Assembly (NCBI RefSeq): GCF_015694735.1
Contig: NZ_JADQDP010000003.1
Span: 868,001 to 932,000 of the forward strand
DNA length: 64,000 nucleotides
DNA from: Hymenobacter properus
GTDB taxonomy: Bacteria; Bacteroidota; Bacteroidia; Cytophagales; Hymenobacteraceae
Reading direction: 5' to 3'
Both the position numbers and the translations under genes were made by a program. The first letter of the stretch is position 1, and each line of letters begins with the position of its first letter. Below the pieces are notes generated by a model. It saw nothing but the letters and a program-made list of their open reading frames with translations. It did not search any database and was not told the DNA's origin. This document shows positions 9,140 through 17,570 of the stretch, in pieces.

Positions 9140-9745
9140 ATGCGCTACGTTTCCCTCGACCTCGAAACCTCCGGCTCGAACCCGCGCCGCCACCAGATTC
9201 TGGAGCTGGCGGCCGTCATTGAAGACTCGCGCCACCCGCTGCCGCTGGCCGAGCTGCCCGCCTTCCGGCGCGTGGTGCGCCACTCCGAGTACGTGGGCAC
9301 CGCCGGCGCCCTGGCCCTAAATGCCCGCCTGCTGCAGGAACTGGCCCAAAAAGAGCCCAACCCCGAGCTATGCACCCCCGAGGAACTGATGCCCCAGCTG
9401 CGCGCGTTTCTGCTGGCGCACGGCTTCCGGCCCGATGCCAAGGACTGCGTGTCGGTGACGATGGCGGGCAAAAACATCGGCGTCTTTGACCTGGGCTTTC
9501 TGAAAGAACTGCCGGGCTACGGCGCCCTCGTGCGCGCCGAACCCGCTATGCTCGACCCGGCCGTGTTCTACCTCAACTGGCACAAAGACTCGCGCCTGCC
9601 CAGCATGCGCATCTGCAAGGCCCGCGCCCGCTTCGACGACCAAGAAGTGGCCCACGAAGCCCTGGCCGACGCCCTGGACGTGGTGCGCCTGTTGCGGCCT
9701 TTTTACCAACTGCCGGTTTATCAGCAGGTGGTGGAAAAGGATTAG
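9140..9745 (+). CDS. DEDD-type 3'-5' exonuclease
   Basis: About 201 aa. The N-terminal Exo I motif YVSLDLETSG supplies the D-x-E metal ligands; the middle segment DLGFLKELPGYG fits Exo II; and the C-terminal HEALADALDVVRLL is the Exo III block with its H/D pair. The layout resembles oligoribonuclease or DnaQ-like enzymes that remove nucleotides from 3' ends of small RNAs or DNA. The length is a little above oligoribonuclease (about 180 aa). The ATG at 9140 is preferred over a TTG at 9122. The stop codon lies inside the left arm of a 20-bp hairpin. Confidence 0.85.
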   Translation: MRYVSLDLETSGSNPRRHQILELAAVIEDSRHPLPLAELPAFRRVVRHSEYVGTAGALALNARLLQELAQKEPNPELCTPEELMPQLRAFLLAHGFRPDAKDCVSVTMAGKNIGVFDLGFLKELPGYGALVRAEPAMLDPAVFYLNWHKDSRLPSMRICKARARFDDQEVAHEALADALDVVRLLRPFYQLPVYQQVVEKD

Positions 9746-9795
9746 AGCCAGTAACCAAGACAAGTGAGGGACTCCGTCTTGGTTACTGGCTCTAA
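9742..9795. terminator. 20-bp perfect hairpin between convergent genes
   Basis: Arms at 9742-9761 and 9776-9795 are exact reverse complements with a 14-base loop that can itself pair (GAG/CTC). It sits between the exonuclease (plus) and the LytTR regulator (minus) and includes the exonuclease stop codon. Best read as a bidirectional terminator; there is no long U-tract. Confidence 0.7.
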
Positions 9796-9814
9796 TATAT
9801 TGGCTCTGAAAAAT

Positions 9815-10537
9815 TTAAATCCGCTGCAGGCCCTTGTAGAAGCCATCCTGGTACGACTTGCCGATGGGCACGAAGTGGCCGCCGCGCAGGTTGGCGGTGT
9901 TGTCTTCGATGGATTCGATGTGCTGCGTGTTCAGCAAATAGCTGCGGTGCACCCGAATGAAGTTCGGGAACGGCGCCAGCCGGGTTTCGAGGGCCTTGAG
10001 CGTAGTATAGACGATGTATTTCTGCTTGGGCGTTACAATGTTGACGTAGTCGGAGAGAGCCTCCACGTATAGCACATCGTCGAAGTTGATGCGCACCATG
10101 CGGCTGTTCACCTTCACAAACAGGTCGGCGTTGGCCGGCGCTTCGGGGGCGGCGGGGGTGGCTGATGCGCTGGCGCTGTGGCTGGCGCGGGCTTGCACAC
10201 GCTGCACCGCCTGCGTGAAACGCGCAAACTCGAAGGGCTTCACCAGGTAGTCGGTCACGCGCAGTTCGAAGGCATCGACGGCAAAATCCTGCCGGGCCGT
10301 GGTGATGATGACCTCGGGCGGGTCCGTCAGCACGCGCAGCAATTCCAGGCCGCTGAGGTGCGGCATCTCAATGTCGAGAAACAGCACATCCACCTTGTTG
10401 CCCTCGCGGAAGTATGTGAGGCCGGCAATGCCGTCGCTCAAAGAGGCCACCAGCTTCAGGTCTGGCGTGAGTTCAATGTAGTGCTCAAGCGTCAGACGAT
10501 TGATTTCGTCGTCGTCAATGATGGCGCATGTTAACAT
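9815..10537 (-). CDS. LytTR-family response regulator
   Basis: About 240 aa. Receiver domain (1-120) with acidic pocket DDD at 8-10, phospho-acceptor D55 in LFLDIEMPH, and K100 in DYLVKPFEF; a short Ser/Ala/Pro linker; then a LytTR DNA-binding domain (about 135-235) with IRVHRSYLLN and the VPIGKSY end. These regulators bind direct repeats upstream of target genes after phosphorylation, normally by a LytS/AlgZ-type histidine kinase. No such kinase is encoded in this window, so it is an orphan here. The ATG at 10537 gives the canonical receiver start; longer in-frame extensions do not fit. Confidence 0.92.
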   Translation of the reverse strand: MLTCAIIDDDEINRLTLEHYIELTPDLKLVASLSDGIAGLTYFREGNKVDVLFLDIEMPHLSGLELLRVLTDPPEVIITTARQDFAVDAFELRVTDYLVKPFEFARFTQAVQRVQARASHSASASATPAAPEAPANADLFVKVNSRMVRINFDDVLYVEALSDYVNIVTPKQKYIVYTTLKALETRLAPFPNFIRVHRSYLLNTQHIESIEDNTANLRGGHFVPIGKSYQDGFYKGLQRI

Positions 10538-10658
10538 AGACAAGGAAAAGAAGAGCAAATGACGAAAGCACTGGTGCGTTCGCCGGTATAAAGTAACTAC
10601 TCGCAGAGGAAAAGCGCGCAACCAACCAGCCGCAGCAACCGCAATAAATGGCAAAGAA

Positions 10659-10666
10659 TAGCTTTG
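10659..10666 (+). promoter_or_regulatory. Bacteroidota -7 promoter motif TAGCTTTG
   Basis: Exact match to TAnnTTTG, 61 bases upstream of the ATG at 10728. It argues that the protein starts at 10728 and not at an earlier in-frame codon. Confidence 0.5.
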
Positions 10667-10727
10667 CTATTTGCAAATAACACAGAATGAGCCTGCTTTT
10701 TGGCTCTGTACTTCTGCTTTTAACTTC

Positions 10728-11147
10728 ATGCTGAAATTGCGCCCATTTGCCTGGCTGATGTTTTTGCTGGTTGGCAGCGCCTTAGAAGCGCACGCCAGCC
10801 CCCGGCCCAAACCCCTGACCACCGCCGAAACCGAGGCGCGCAACGAAGCTTTGGTGCCCAGCCTGTCGGCGCAGCTCCGCGAGGCCCGGCGCATCGCCCG
10901 GTTTCTGACGGATGCCCTCTCCCTCACCGAGGCCCAGCGCCTGGCCGTGGAGGCCACCACGGCCGCCGAGCGCCAGGTGCTGGCCTTGGTCGCCACCCCC
11001 GCCGATGCGGCCGAGGCCCGGCGTGCGTACCGCTCGGCCGTGCACGGCGTGCTCGACGCCCGCCAGCTCACCGCCTACGAGGACTTGTGCCAGCGCCTGG
11101 CTGGCACCGCCCAGGCCCTCGATGGCACCGGGCTGGCCATTCGCTAG
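10728..11147 (+). CDS. Small exported helical protein
   Basis: 139 aa. Signal peptide LMFLLVGSALEAHA, then an almost entirely helical mature protein. The segment SLTEAQRLAVEATTAAERQ (about residues 64-83) resembles the LTxxQ helices of CpxP/Spy-like periplasmic proteins, and a second one appears in LDARQLTAYEDL. It is weakly similar in style to the small Spy-like proteins common in Bacteroidota; no activity is claimed. Ends 12 bases before the convergent kynurenine 3-monooxygenase gene. Confidence 0.75.
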   Translation: MLKLRPFAWLMFLLVGSALEAHASPRPKPLTTAETEARNEALVPSLSAQLREARRIARFLTDALSLTEAQRLAVEATTAAERQVLALVATPADAAEARRAYRSAVHGVLDARQLTAYEDLCQRLAGTAQALDGTGLAIR

Positions 11148-11159
11148 CCGGCGCGGTGG

Positions 11160-12539
11160 CTAGGGCCGGGCGGCCATTTCCTGCTCTACAAGGGCCTGCA
11201 CGTCGGGCCGGTCGTAGTCGGCTTCGGCCTGAATGTGGGGCATGAGGCGGGCCATGATGGCGTCCTGGCGCTGGCCGGCGGCCCAGGCCTGGGCGTAGGG
11301 CGTGTGCGAGAACGTGACCTGTGAATAAAGCGGCGTCCAGCGGCCGGGGTATTGGGCCGAGATTTTGGCCTCAATCTTTTTCTGGAGCAGGAAGCGCGGG
11401 TCGGCCACCCGGTCGCGCATCTCCACGAAGTTGTACACGGCCAGGTCGGCCATGGCGTCGGTGTTGGGCTTGCGCTGCTGCTGAAACTCGGCAAAAATGG
11501 TAGCCCAGGCCGCGTCGCCGTGCTGGTCTAGCAGTTCGTTGAGCACGCTGCAGTCCTCGAAGCCGGCGTTCATGCCCTGCCCGTAGAAGGGCACAATGGC
11601 GTGCGAGGCGTCGCCGAGCAGCAGCACGTCGTCGTCGAACTTCCACGGAAAGCAGCGGATGGTGACCAGCGAGCCTGTGGGGTGCTCAAAAAACTCCTGC
11701 TCCAGGTCCGGCATCAGAGGCACGGCGTCGGGAAACACGCGGTTGAAAAAGGCCGTCACGTCGGCCGGCGTTTGCAGGGCCGCGAAGCTCTCGGCGCCCT
11801 CGTAGGGGAAGAAAAGCGTGCCGTTGAATGAGCCATCGAGGTTGGGCAGCGCAATCATCAGGTACTGCCCGCGCGGCCAGATGTGCAGGGCGTTTTTCTC
11901 GAGCTGCCAGCTGCCGCCGGGGCCAGCTACCAAGGTCAGTTCCTTATAGCCATAGTCGAGGTAGTCCTGCGAGTAGTCGAACCGCTCCTGCCGCTGCAGG
12001 GCCCCGCGCACGGCCGAAAACGCGCCGTCGGTGCCAAACAGGCGGGTGTAGGGCGCGGTGTGCTCCTGCTGCGTGGCCGTGTCGAGCAGGTGCAGGGCCT
12101 GCTTCTTGAGGTCGATGCCGAGGCACTGCTGGCCAAACTGCAGGCGCACGTTGGGCTGGGCCTCGGCCAGGTCAAGCAAGCGGCGGTTGAGGTGGCCGCG
12201 GTTCACGGAGTAAATGGCCTGGCCATCCTGGCCGTAAGGCTGGCGGGTGAGGTTGCCCTGCACGTCGTGCATCACGCGGCCCGTCATCGGAATGCCCACT
12301 TGGCGGATGTCGTCGGTCACGCCCACGCCCTCCAGGGCCCGCCAGCCGCGGTCCGACAGGGCGAGGTTGATGGAGCGGCCCTCTTGGAAGCCGGCCCGGC
12401 GCGGGTCGGCCCGCCGCTCAAACACCTGCACCGGGTGCCCGCGCCGGGCCAGATAAAGCGACAACAGCGAACCAACCAAGCCAGCCCCCATCACGGTGAG
12501 CGGCTCGGCAGCGGGCAACAACGGCATTTCAGCAGCCAT
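11160..12539 (-). CDS. kmo: Kynurenine 3-monooxygenase
   Basis: 459-aa FAD-dependent aromatic hydroxylase converting L-kynurenine to 3-hydroxykynurenine with NADPH and O2. FAD-binding GxGxxG is GAGLVG (18-23); EGRSINLALSDRG is the KMO signature; the second FAD motif LLGDASHAIVPFYGQGMNAGFED is nearly invariant in the family (read here in parts). The C-terminus lacks the membrane anchor of the animal enzyme, as in other bacterial KMOs. It belongs functionally with kynureninase, ACMS decarboxylase and hydroxyanthranilate dioxygenase further along the same strand, but is separated from them by unrelated genes. Confidence 0.96.
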   Translation of the reverse strand: MAAEMPLLPAAEPLTVMGAGLVGSLLSLYLARRGHPVQVFERRADPRRAGFQEGRSINLALSDRGWRALEGVGVTDDIRQVGIPMTGRVMHDVQGNLTRQPYGQDGQAIYSVNRGHLNRRLLDLAEAQPNVRLQFGQQCLGIDLKKQALHLLDTATQQEHTAPYTRLFGTDGAFSAVRGALQRQERFDYSQDYLDYGYKELTLVAGPGGSWQLEKNALHIWPRGQYLMIALPNLDGSFNGTLFFPYEGAESFAALQTPADVTAFFNRVFPDAVPLMPDLEQEFFEHPTGSLVTIRCFPWKFDDDVLLLGDASHAIVPFYGQGMNAGFEDCSVLNELLDQHGDAAWATIFAEFQQQRKPNTDAMADLAVYNFVEMRDRVADPRFLLQKKIEAKISAQYPGRWTPLYSQVTFSHTPYAQAWAAGQRQDAIMARLMPHIQAEADYDRPDVQALVEQEMAARP

Positions 12540-12744
12540 AACGAAGTAAGAAGAGGGTGGAGAGCCCCAGCGGGCGGGTGGGAGGCGAAACTACTACGCT
12601 CCGGCGCATTGCCAGTCGGGCCGCGCATTTCCATCCGCCGTTTAGTTGTACTCATCGCCTATCTGATATGACTAGTCGTAAAATTTTCGCCCCAGGCAAC
12701 CGGTGCAAGACCTTTGTCGAATTAGAACTAAATCATCATTTGTT

Positions 12745-12999
12745 ATGACTCGCTTTCGTTTTCGCTATAAGTGTATGAGCTACCAGCGGTGGCGCTGCCG
12801 GGCCGGACGCCGCCAGGCCCGGCCGCTGACCGTGTCGCTGGCTATTGCCGATTTTGACCCCCGCCCGGCTGCCTGGCGCCACCGGCTGCCCGCGCCCGCA
12901 CTGCCCTTGCCCACTCCGAAGGCCCTGCGCATCGGCGACTACGTGGTCAGCGAAGAAGGCGACCTGCGGCTATTCGGCTGCCCAGACATTCGTTATTAA
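12745..12999 (+). CDS. Small Arg-rich protein with shared C-terminal tail
   Basis: 84 aa from the ATG at 12745. The N-terminal half is very basic (Arg/Cys/Trp) and the middle is Pro-rich. The last residues, RIGDYVVSEEGDLRLFGCPDIRY (broken here as RIGDYVV then LFGCPDIRY), align with the C-terminus of the protein at 13372-13596. The pattern is R-[IV]-GDY-x-V-(6)-L-x-G-x-PDI-x-Y. The tail is the best evidence that both are real genes. Function unknown; no signal peptide or membrane segment. Confidence 0.55.
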   Translation: MTRFRFRYKCMSYQRWRCRAGRRQARPLTVSLAIADFDPRPAAWRHRLPAPALPLPTPKALRIGDYVVSEEGDLRLFGCPDIRY

Positions 13000-13371
13000 T
13001 GGACCACGCGACGGTTATTAGGTTGTATTAGCGTTATCATGTGCCAGTGAGTTTTAAAGAGGATATTCGTTAGTGTCATGCTCTTCCCGTTTCTACTGAC
13101 TTTCCTGCCCATCTCTACCGGTTGCGGTAGCTAGCCCATCACCCTATCGGCTCAAGCAGGTTTTTTCCCGGCGTGCTGCTGTTAAAGCCGCTGCTCCCGC
13201 AGGCAGCCCGGCCGGTCCCGACTGTAACACGCGCATAGCGCCCCTTTTCTGCCATGGCAGCCGGCTTTGTCGGTGCCACCCGGGCTTGGTACGTTCCTTG
13301 TAAAAGGGCACTCCTGCTATGCAAGTCGCTGAATACGGCTGAGGTTTCTTTCCACATCATCCCGTTCATTG
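13000..13371. other. Intergenic region without recognised gene
   Basis: About 370 bases between the two small paralogous genes. No promoter match to TAnnTTTG, hairpin terminator or convincing coding frame is visible. Confidence 0.4.
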
Positions 13372-13596
13372 ATGCCCCGCAAACCATCATATTCAATTCC
13401 GACAACTTCCCAGACACAGCCGCTAACCAACCAAGTGCCTGCTGACGCCCCAACTACCCCAGGGCCAGAAGCCACCGAAGCCGCGGCCGAAGCGAAGGCA
13501 ACTCCTGAAACAACGCCAACTTTCCGGGTCGGCGACTACGAGGTGGGCGACGGCTACTTTTCAGAGCTGAGTGGGCACCCCGATATAGTATACTAG
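13372..13596 (+). CDS. Small acidic protein with shared C-terminal tail
   Basis: 74 aa. The N-terminal two thirds are low-complexity Ala/Thr/Pro/Glu and probably disordered. The C-terminal 23 residues (RVGDYEV through GHPDIVY) match the tail of the protein at 12745-12999. Because the bodies differ (basic versus acidic) while the tail is kept, the tail may be a binding or degradation signal. The ATG at 13372 is used; a TTG lies three bases upstream. It ends 15 bases before the convergent AlkB gene. Confidence 0.55.
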   Translation: MPRKPSYSIPTTSQTQPLTNQVPADAPTTPGPEATEAAAEAKATPETTPTFRVGDYEVGDGYFSELSGHPDIVY

Positions 13597-13610
13597 GCTC
13601 AAAAGTCAAC

Positions 13611-14207
13611 CTACGCCTGGCCGGCTACCCAGCGAAAGGTCAGGTTCAGGCGCGGGCCCAGCAGGCGGGTGGTTTTGGGCAGGGCGTGCTGCCAGTTTTG
13701 CTGCGTAGCACCGCGCATGAGCAGCAAGCTGCCCGAGGGCAAATCGAGGGAAAGGGGTGGGTGCGCCAGCCCGGCACGGGCCCGCAGCCGGAAGCGGCGC
13801 AAGGCGCCCAGGCTGAGCGAGGCAATGATGGGCGTCGGGCCCAATTCGGGCTCGTCGTCGGCGTGCCAGCCCATGCTGTCGCGGCCGTCGCGGTACAGGT
13901 TCAGCAGCACGCTGTTGAAGCGGGCGTTGGCGGCGGCTTCTACGCGCTGGCGCAGGGCTTGTAGCGTGGGCGTCCAGGGGCGGGGCTCCCAGGTAAGGTT
14001 GGAATAAGTGTAGCGGGCCTCGGCATCGCCGTACCAGGCCGTGAGGCGCGGCTGCGGAAACTCCTGCCCAAACAGCCGGATGTTGCGCTGCTCCCAGGCT
14101 ACCCCGGCGGTGAGGCTGGCCAGCAGGGCGGCCGCCTCTGCTTCGGGCAGAAATGCGGGGTCGAACTGCAAGTCGGCACCGGGCAGCGGAATAGGAGTCA
14201 GCGGCAT
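13611..14207 (-). CDS. alkB: AlkB-like Fe(II)/2-oxoglutarate-dependent dioxygenase
   Basis: 198 aa. The double-stranded beta-helix metal triad is visible as H115 and D117 (MGWHADDE) and H174 (NWQHALPK); the 2-oxoglutarate-binding Arg is R186 or R192 (GPRLNLTFR). The N-terminal LFGQEFPQPRLTAWYG and YTYSNLTWEPRPW are typical of bacterial AlkB/ALKBH2-3-type enzymes that oxidatively demethylate 1-methyladenine and 3-methylcytosine in nucleic acid. The ATG at 14207 is used because the earlier in-frame extension is not conserved in style. It interrupts the run of kynurenine genes and has no functional link with them. Confidence 0.93.
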   Translation of the reverse strand: MPLTPIPLPGADLQFDPAFLPEAEAAALLASLTAGVAWEQRNIRLFGQEFPQPRLTAWYGDAEARYTYSNLTWEPRPWTPTLQALRQRVEAAANARFNSVLLNLYRDGRDSMGWHADDEPELGPTPIIASLSLGALRRFRLRARAGLAHPPLSLDLPSGSLLLMRGATQQNWQHALPKTTRLLGPRLNLTFRWVAGQA

Positions 14208-14257
14208 GCTTAAGCTTGGGTCAATTCGCAAAACAGAGCGGCCCGCGTTGCTAAGGC

Positions 14258-14932
14258 TTACTTCTGCATCATCTTCTCCAGTTTCTGCCGCTCCTTTTGG
14301 GGCAGGAAGGTGATGAGCTTTAAAGCACCCCAGGCAAATACAAAATAGATGAGCATGGGCAACAGAATGCTGCGGCTGCGGTAGCTGATGGGCCCCACGT
14401 AGCGCGGCCACACCCACAGCGCGTAGAGCAGTGCCGCCGGAATATTAAACAGCAGCCCGCCCAGCACGGGGCTGATGCCCAGCGCTGTCAGGAGCGGCCC
14501 CATCAGCAGGCTGCCCGCCACCAAATAAGCCAGGATGAACAGCAGCAGGCCCAGCATGGCGCCCTTCCGGCCCAGCCGATACAAGTTGATGCTGAGCAAA
14601 ATGCCGCCCATTATCATGGTGAACAGCAAGGAAAACAGCACAATGGCCGTCTGCGAATACAGCACCGGGCCGCTGGGCTCGTCAGTTGCTTCCACCGGCG
14701 GAGCAGCGCGCTGGCGCTCGGCTTCCAGAGCAGCTTCGCGGGCGGCCTGCTCGGCCGCACCAGCTTCGAGGCCGGGGCGCAGGGACGCTTCTTCGGGCGC
14801 AGTCTGGCCGCGGCGGCGCAGCTCGTCGAGGGCGGCGAGCACGGCGGCCTCGCGGTACTGGGCATGGCCGGTCACGTATTCGCGCAGGGCCGCATCAGTT
14901 TTGAGCAGCATCTTGGCGGCGTAATCTTCCAT
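14258..14932 (-). CDS. Four-helix membrane protein of unknown function
   Basis: About 224 aa from the ATG at 14932. The N-terminal cytoplasmic region (1-85) is helical and charged, with an Ala/Glu/Arg coiled-coil-like stretch. It is followed by about four to five hydrophobic segments between residues 90 and 215 (ILLSINLYRLG, LLLFILAYLVAGSLLMG, LLFNIPAALLYALWVW, LLPMLIYFVFAWGAL) and ends in a Lys/Glu-rich tail. No domain is recognised. It overlaps nothing and shares the strand with AlkB. Confidence 0.75.
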   Translation of the reverse strand: MEDYAAKMLLKTDAALREYVTGHAQYREAAVLAALDELRRRGQTAPEEASLRPGLEAGAAEQAAREAALEAERQRAAPPVEATDEPSGPVLYSQTAIVLFSLLFTMIMGGILLSINLYRLGRKGAMLGLLLFILAYLVAGSLLMGPLLTALGISPVLGGLLFNIPAALLYALWVWPRYVGPISYRSRSILLPMLIYFVFAWGALKLITFLPQKERQKLEKMMQK

Positions 14933-14936
14933 GGAA

Positions 14937-15049
14937 TTCAATTAACAGTTAACAATTAGCAATGGGCAATTAGCAGGCCGGTAGTGGGATAAGCAGAGGA
15001 AGTCATGTTGAGCAATTACTCATTCCTCATTGCTTATTGTGAATTGCCG
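14937..15049. repeat. Imperfect inverted repeat built from short AT-rich units
   Basis: The left side holds repeats of the form AATTAAC/AATTAGC; the right side (from about 15013) holds ATTACTC/ATTGCTT/ATTGTG units that are partly reverse-complementary. The right arm overlaps the end of the kynureninase gene and supplies its last codons. It resembles the octamer and heptamer palindromes at 35437 and 37730. Confidence 0.5.
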
Positions 15050-16306
15050 CAACGCTTCGCCCACCCGGTCTACGTCTTCAAACGAATTATAGAGCGGCAC
15101 GGGTGCCAGGCGGATGACGTTGGGCTCGCGCCAGTCGGCGATAATGCCTTGGTCGGCGAGGTAGTCGAACAGCTCGCGCCCGCGCTCGTGCACCAGCACC
15201 GAGAGCTGGCAGCCGCGCTGGGCCGGGTCGGCGGGCGTGATGATTTCGAGTTTATCGGCCGGCAGGTTCAGGCCGCGAATCAGGCTTTCGAGGCGGGCGG
15301 TGAGCTGCTCGCTCTTGCGGCGCATAGCGGGCATGCCACCGGCGCGGTCCACAATGGCGAGGCTGGCCCGGTGAATGGCCATCGGGAAAATCTGGGCGTT
15401 GGAAAGCTGCCAGCCGGCCGCGCCGGGCATGGGCCGGAACCCTTTTTTCATCTGGAAGCGTACGCTGGCATCGTGGCCCCACCAGCCGGCCAGGCGCACG
15501 AGGTCGGGCCGGTGAGCAAACCGCTCGTGCACAAACACGCCCGAGGTGCCGCCGGGGCCGGAGTTGAGGTACTTGTACGTGCACCAGCAGGCAAAATCCA
15601 CGTCCCAGTCGTGCAGGCGCAGGTCGAGGTTGCCGGCGGCGTGGGCCAGGTCGAAGCCCACGTAGGCACCCACGGCGTGGCCGGCTTTGGTGATGGCGGC
15701 TATGTCAAAGGCCTGCCCGGTGTAGTAGTTCACCCCGCCGATGAGGACGGTGGCCAGCGAGTCGCCCAGCCCGGCAATGGTGGCTTCAATGTCTTCGGTG
15801 CGCAGGGTGTGCTCGCCGGGGCGGGGCACCAGCTCCACAATGGCGTCGGCGGGGTCGAGGCCGTGCAGGCGGGCCTGGCTTTCGATGGCGTACTGGTCGG
15901 AAGGGAAGGCGCCGCCTTCCATCAGAATCTTGTAGCGGGTGGCCGTGGGGCGGTAAAACGACACCAGCAGCAGGTGCAGGTTCACCGTCAGGTTGTTCAT
16001 CACCACCACCTCAATGGGCTTGGCGCCTACCAGCCGGGCCGAGGCCTCGGTGAGGGTTTCGTGGAAGTGCATCCAGAACGAAGGCGCCTCGAAGTGGCCT
16101 TCCACGCCCAGCCGCGCCCAAGTGTCAAACTCGGTTTCGACGGCCGCACGGGCCGCCTTGGGCATCAGCCCCAGCGAGTTGCCGCAGAAGTAGGCCACCG
16201 GGCGGCCATCGGGGCCGGGCGGCAAATGAAACTCCTGGCGGAAGGAAGCTAAAGAATCGGCAGCGTCGAGCTCGGCGGCGGGGGTGGGGGCATGCGGGGC
16301 GGTCAT
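15020..16306 (-). CDS. kynU: Kynureninase
   Basis: 428-aa PLP enzyme that cleaves 3-hydroxykynurenine (or kynurenine) to 3-hydroxyanthranilate (or anthranilate) and alanine. PLP-binding Lys is K245 in CWCTYKYLNSGPGG; D219 in VGFDLAHAAGN pairs with the pyridinium nitrogen; the N-terminal AYFCGNSLGLMP is the family signature. Full length for bacterial KynU. The last residues (QFTISNEE) fall inside an AT-rich inverted repeat. A GACCTTTG box lies five bases ahead of the ATG, suggesting a leaderless message. It lies upstream of the AlkB and KMO genes on the same strand. Confidence 0.97.
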   Translation of the reverse strand: MTAPHAPTPAAELDAADSLASFRQEFHLPPGPDGRPVAYFCGNSLGLMPKAARAAVETEFDTWARLGVEGHFEAPSFWMHFHETLTEASARLVGAKPIEVVVMNNLTVNLHLLLVSFYRPTATRYKILMEGGAFPSDQYAIESQARLHGLDPADAIVELVPRPGEHTLRTEDIEATIAGLGDSLATVLIGGVNYYTGQAFDIAAITKAGHAVGAYVGFDLAHAAGNLDLRLHDWDVDFACWCTYKYLNSGPGGTSGVFVHERFAHRPDLVRLAGWWGHDASVRFQMKKGFRPMPGAAGWQLSNAQIFPMAIHRASLAIVDRAGGMPAMRRKSEQLTARLESLIRGLNLPADKLEIITPADPAQRGCQLSVLVHERGRELFDYLADQGIIADWREPNVIRLAPVPLYNSFEDVDRVGEALRQFTISNEE

Positions 16307-16311
16307 GGCCG

Positions 16312-16319
16312 CAAAGGTC
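16312..16319 (-). promoter_or_regulatory. Near-consensus -7 motif (GACCTTTG) immediately upstream of kynU
   Basis: One mismatch to TAnnTTTG on the minus strand. Only five bases separate it from the kynU ATG, so transcription would begin at or very near the start codon. The same geometry is seen ahead of rsmI at 57794. Confidence 0.4.
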
Positions 16320-16376
16320 GGCTTAAAGCGGTTGCCGATGCTAACAAAAGGTTATGGCCTTCGGCGGGTATGCGAG

Positions 16377-16466
16377 AACGTCATGCAGAGCGCAGCGAAG
16401 CATCTCGCTCGCGCAAGTAATCAGTTACTTCCCCGAGCGAGATGCTTCGCTGCGCGTTGCATGCAG
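16377..16466. repeat. Palindromic repeat, GTCATGCAGAGCGCAGCGAAGCATCTC family
   Basis: Two reverse-complementary arms of about 33 bases around a 20-base spacer, between kynU and the ACMS decarboxylase gene. Same family as the elements at 18287, 36557, 38842, 41748, 53589 and 59193. Confidence 0.85.
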
Positions 16467-16486
16467 GCGGCTGGCTTAAGACTTTA

Positions 16487-17527
16487 TCAACCAACAATCT
16501 TAGCCGTGTGCTGGCCAATACTGCCAAACCGCTCGGCTGCCAGTCCCAGCCAGTCCAAGGCATTCTGGCCCAGCATGCGCGCCTTGACATCATCCGAAAA
16601 TGGCATGGACTTGATGAGCTGGCCCGGTTCCAACTCGCCCAGCGGAAAGGGGTAGTCAGTGCCGAGGGTGATTTTGTCGGCTCCCAGGGTTTTCACCAAG
16701 TAGTCCAGCATCAGCGGGGCGTGCACCAGCGAGTCGACCCAGAACTTGCCCAGGTACTTGCGTGGGTTGTGCGGGTTGTCGACGGCGCAGAGGTCGGGGC
16801 GCACCTGCCAGCCGTGCTCGATGCGGCCGATGGTGCTGGCAAACGAGCCCCCGCCGTGGGCCACGGCCACGCGCAGGTTGGGCAGCCGCTCCAGCACCCC
16901 GCCGAAGATGAGCGAGCACAGGGCCAGCGTGCTTTCGGCGGGCATGCCCACCAGCCAGGGCAGCCAGTATTTGGGCATTTTGCCCTGGGCCATCATGTCC
17001 CAGGGATGCACAAACACGCAGGCGCCCAACTCCTCGGCAGCGGCGAATACCTCAAATAGCTCCGGTGCGTCGAGGTTCCAGTCGTTCACGTGCGAACCAA
17101 TCTGCACGCCGGCCAGCCCGATTTTCATGCAGCGCTCCAGTTCCCGGATGGCCAGCTGGGGCGCCTGCATCGGGATGGTTCCCAGGCCCACGAAGCGGGT
17201 GGGGTAGCGGCGCACCACGTCGGCAATGTGGTCGTTGAGCAACTGGCTCAAATCGAGGCAGTCGAGCGGCTGGGCCCAGTAGCTGAACATGACGGGCACC
17301 GTGCTCAGCACCTGCACCTGCACGCCAAAATGGTCGTACTCGCGCAGGCGCACCGCCGGGTCCCAGCAGTTGTCCTGCACCTCGCGGAAAAACTTGTCGT
17401 CCTGCATCATGCGGGCGCAGCAGGGCTTGTGGTGCTCCAGCCGGATGAAGCCGCCGTAGCCGTACCGCTCCTTGAGGTCGGGCCAGCGCTCGGGCAAAAT
17501 GTGGGTATGAATGTCGATGGAAAGCAC
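16487..17527 (-). CDS. nbaD: 2-amino-3-carboxymuconate-6-semialdehyde decarboxylase (ACMSD)
   Basis: 346-aa amidohydrolase-superfamily enzyme that decarboxylates ACMS to 2-aminomuconate semialdehyde, diverting flux from quinolinate/NAD to catabolism. Zinc ligands: H7 and H9 (DIHTHILPE), H174 (VFVHPWDM) and D291 ([12 protein letters not shown]); catalytic H224 lies in VAHGGGSFA. The motif order and length match the characterised Pseudomonas enzyme. It lies between kynU and the 3-hydroxyanthranilate dioxygenase gene, each gap being filled by a palindromic repeat. The gene symbol follows the Pseudomonas nomenclature. Confidence 0.96.
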   Translation of the reverse strand: MLSIDIHTHILPERWPDLKERYGYGGFIRLEHHKPCCARMMQDDKFFREVQDNCWDPAVRLREYDHFGVQVQVLSTVPVMFSYWAQPLDCLDLSQLLNDHIADVVRRYPTRFVGLGTIPMQAPQLAIRELERCMKIGLAGVQIGSHVNDWNLDAPELFEVFAAAEELGACVFVHPWDMMAQGKMPKYWLPWLVGMPAESTLALCSLIFGGVLERLPNLRVAVAHGGGSFASTIGRIEHGWQVRPDLCAVDNPHNPRKYLGKFWVDSLVHAPLMLDYLVKTLGADKITLGTDYPFPLGELEPGQLIKSMPFSDDVKARMLGQNALDWLGLAAERFGSIGQHTAKIVG

Positions 17528-17570
17528 GGGGTGGGCAGGCGAGGGGAGGGAAGAGAGCGGGAAGAATAGG

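Noticed and set aside
13139-13453. Minus-strand frame between the two small paralogous genes
   Set aside because: No promoter, no protein-like periodicity; overlaps the better supported gene at 13372.
15005-16252. Plus-strand frame opposite kynureninase
   Set aside because: Kynureninase motifs and PLP lysine are unambiguous on the minus strand.
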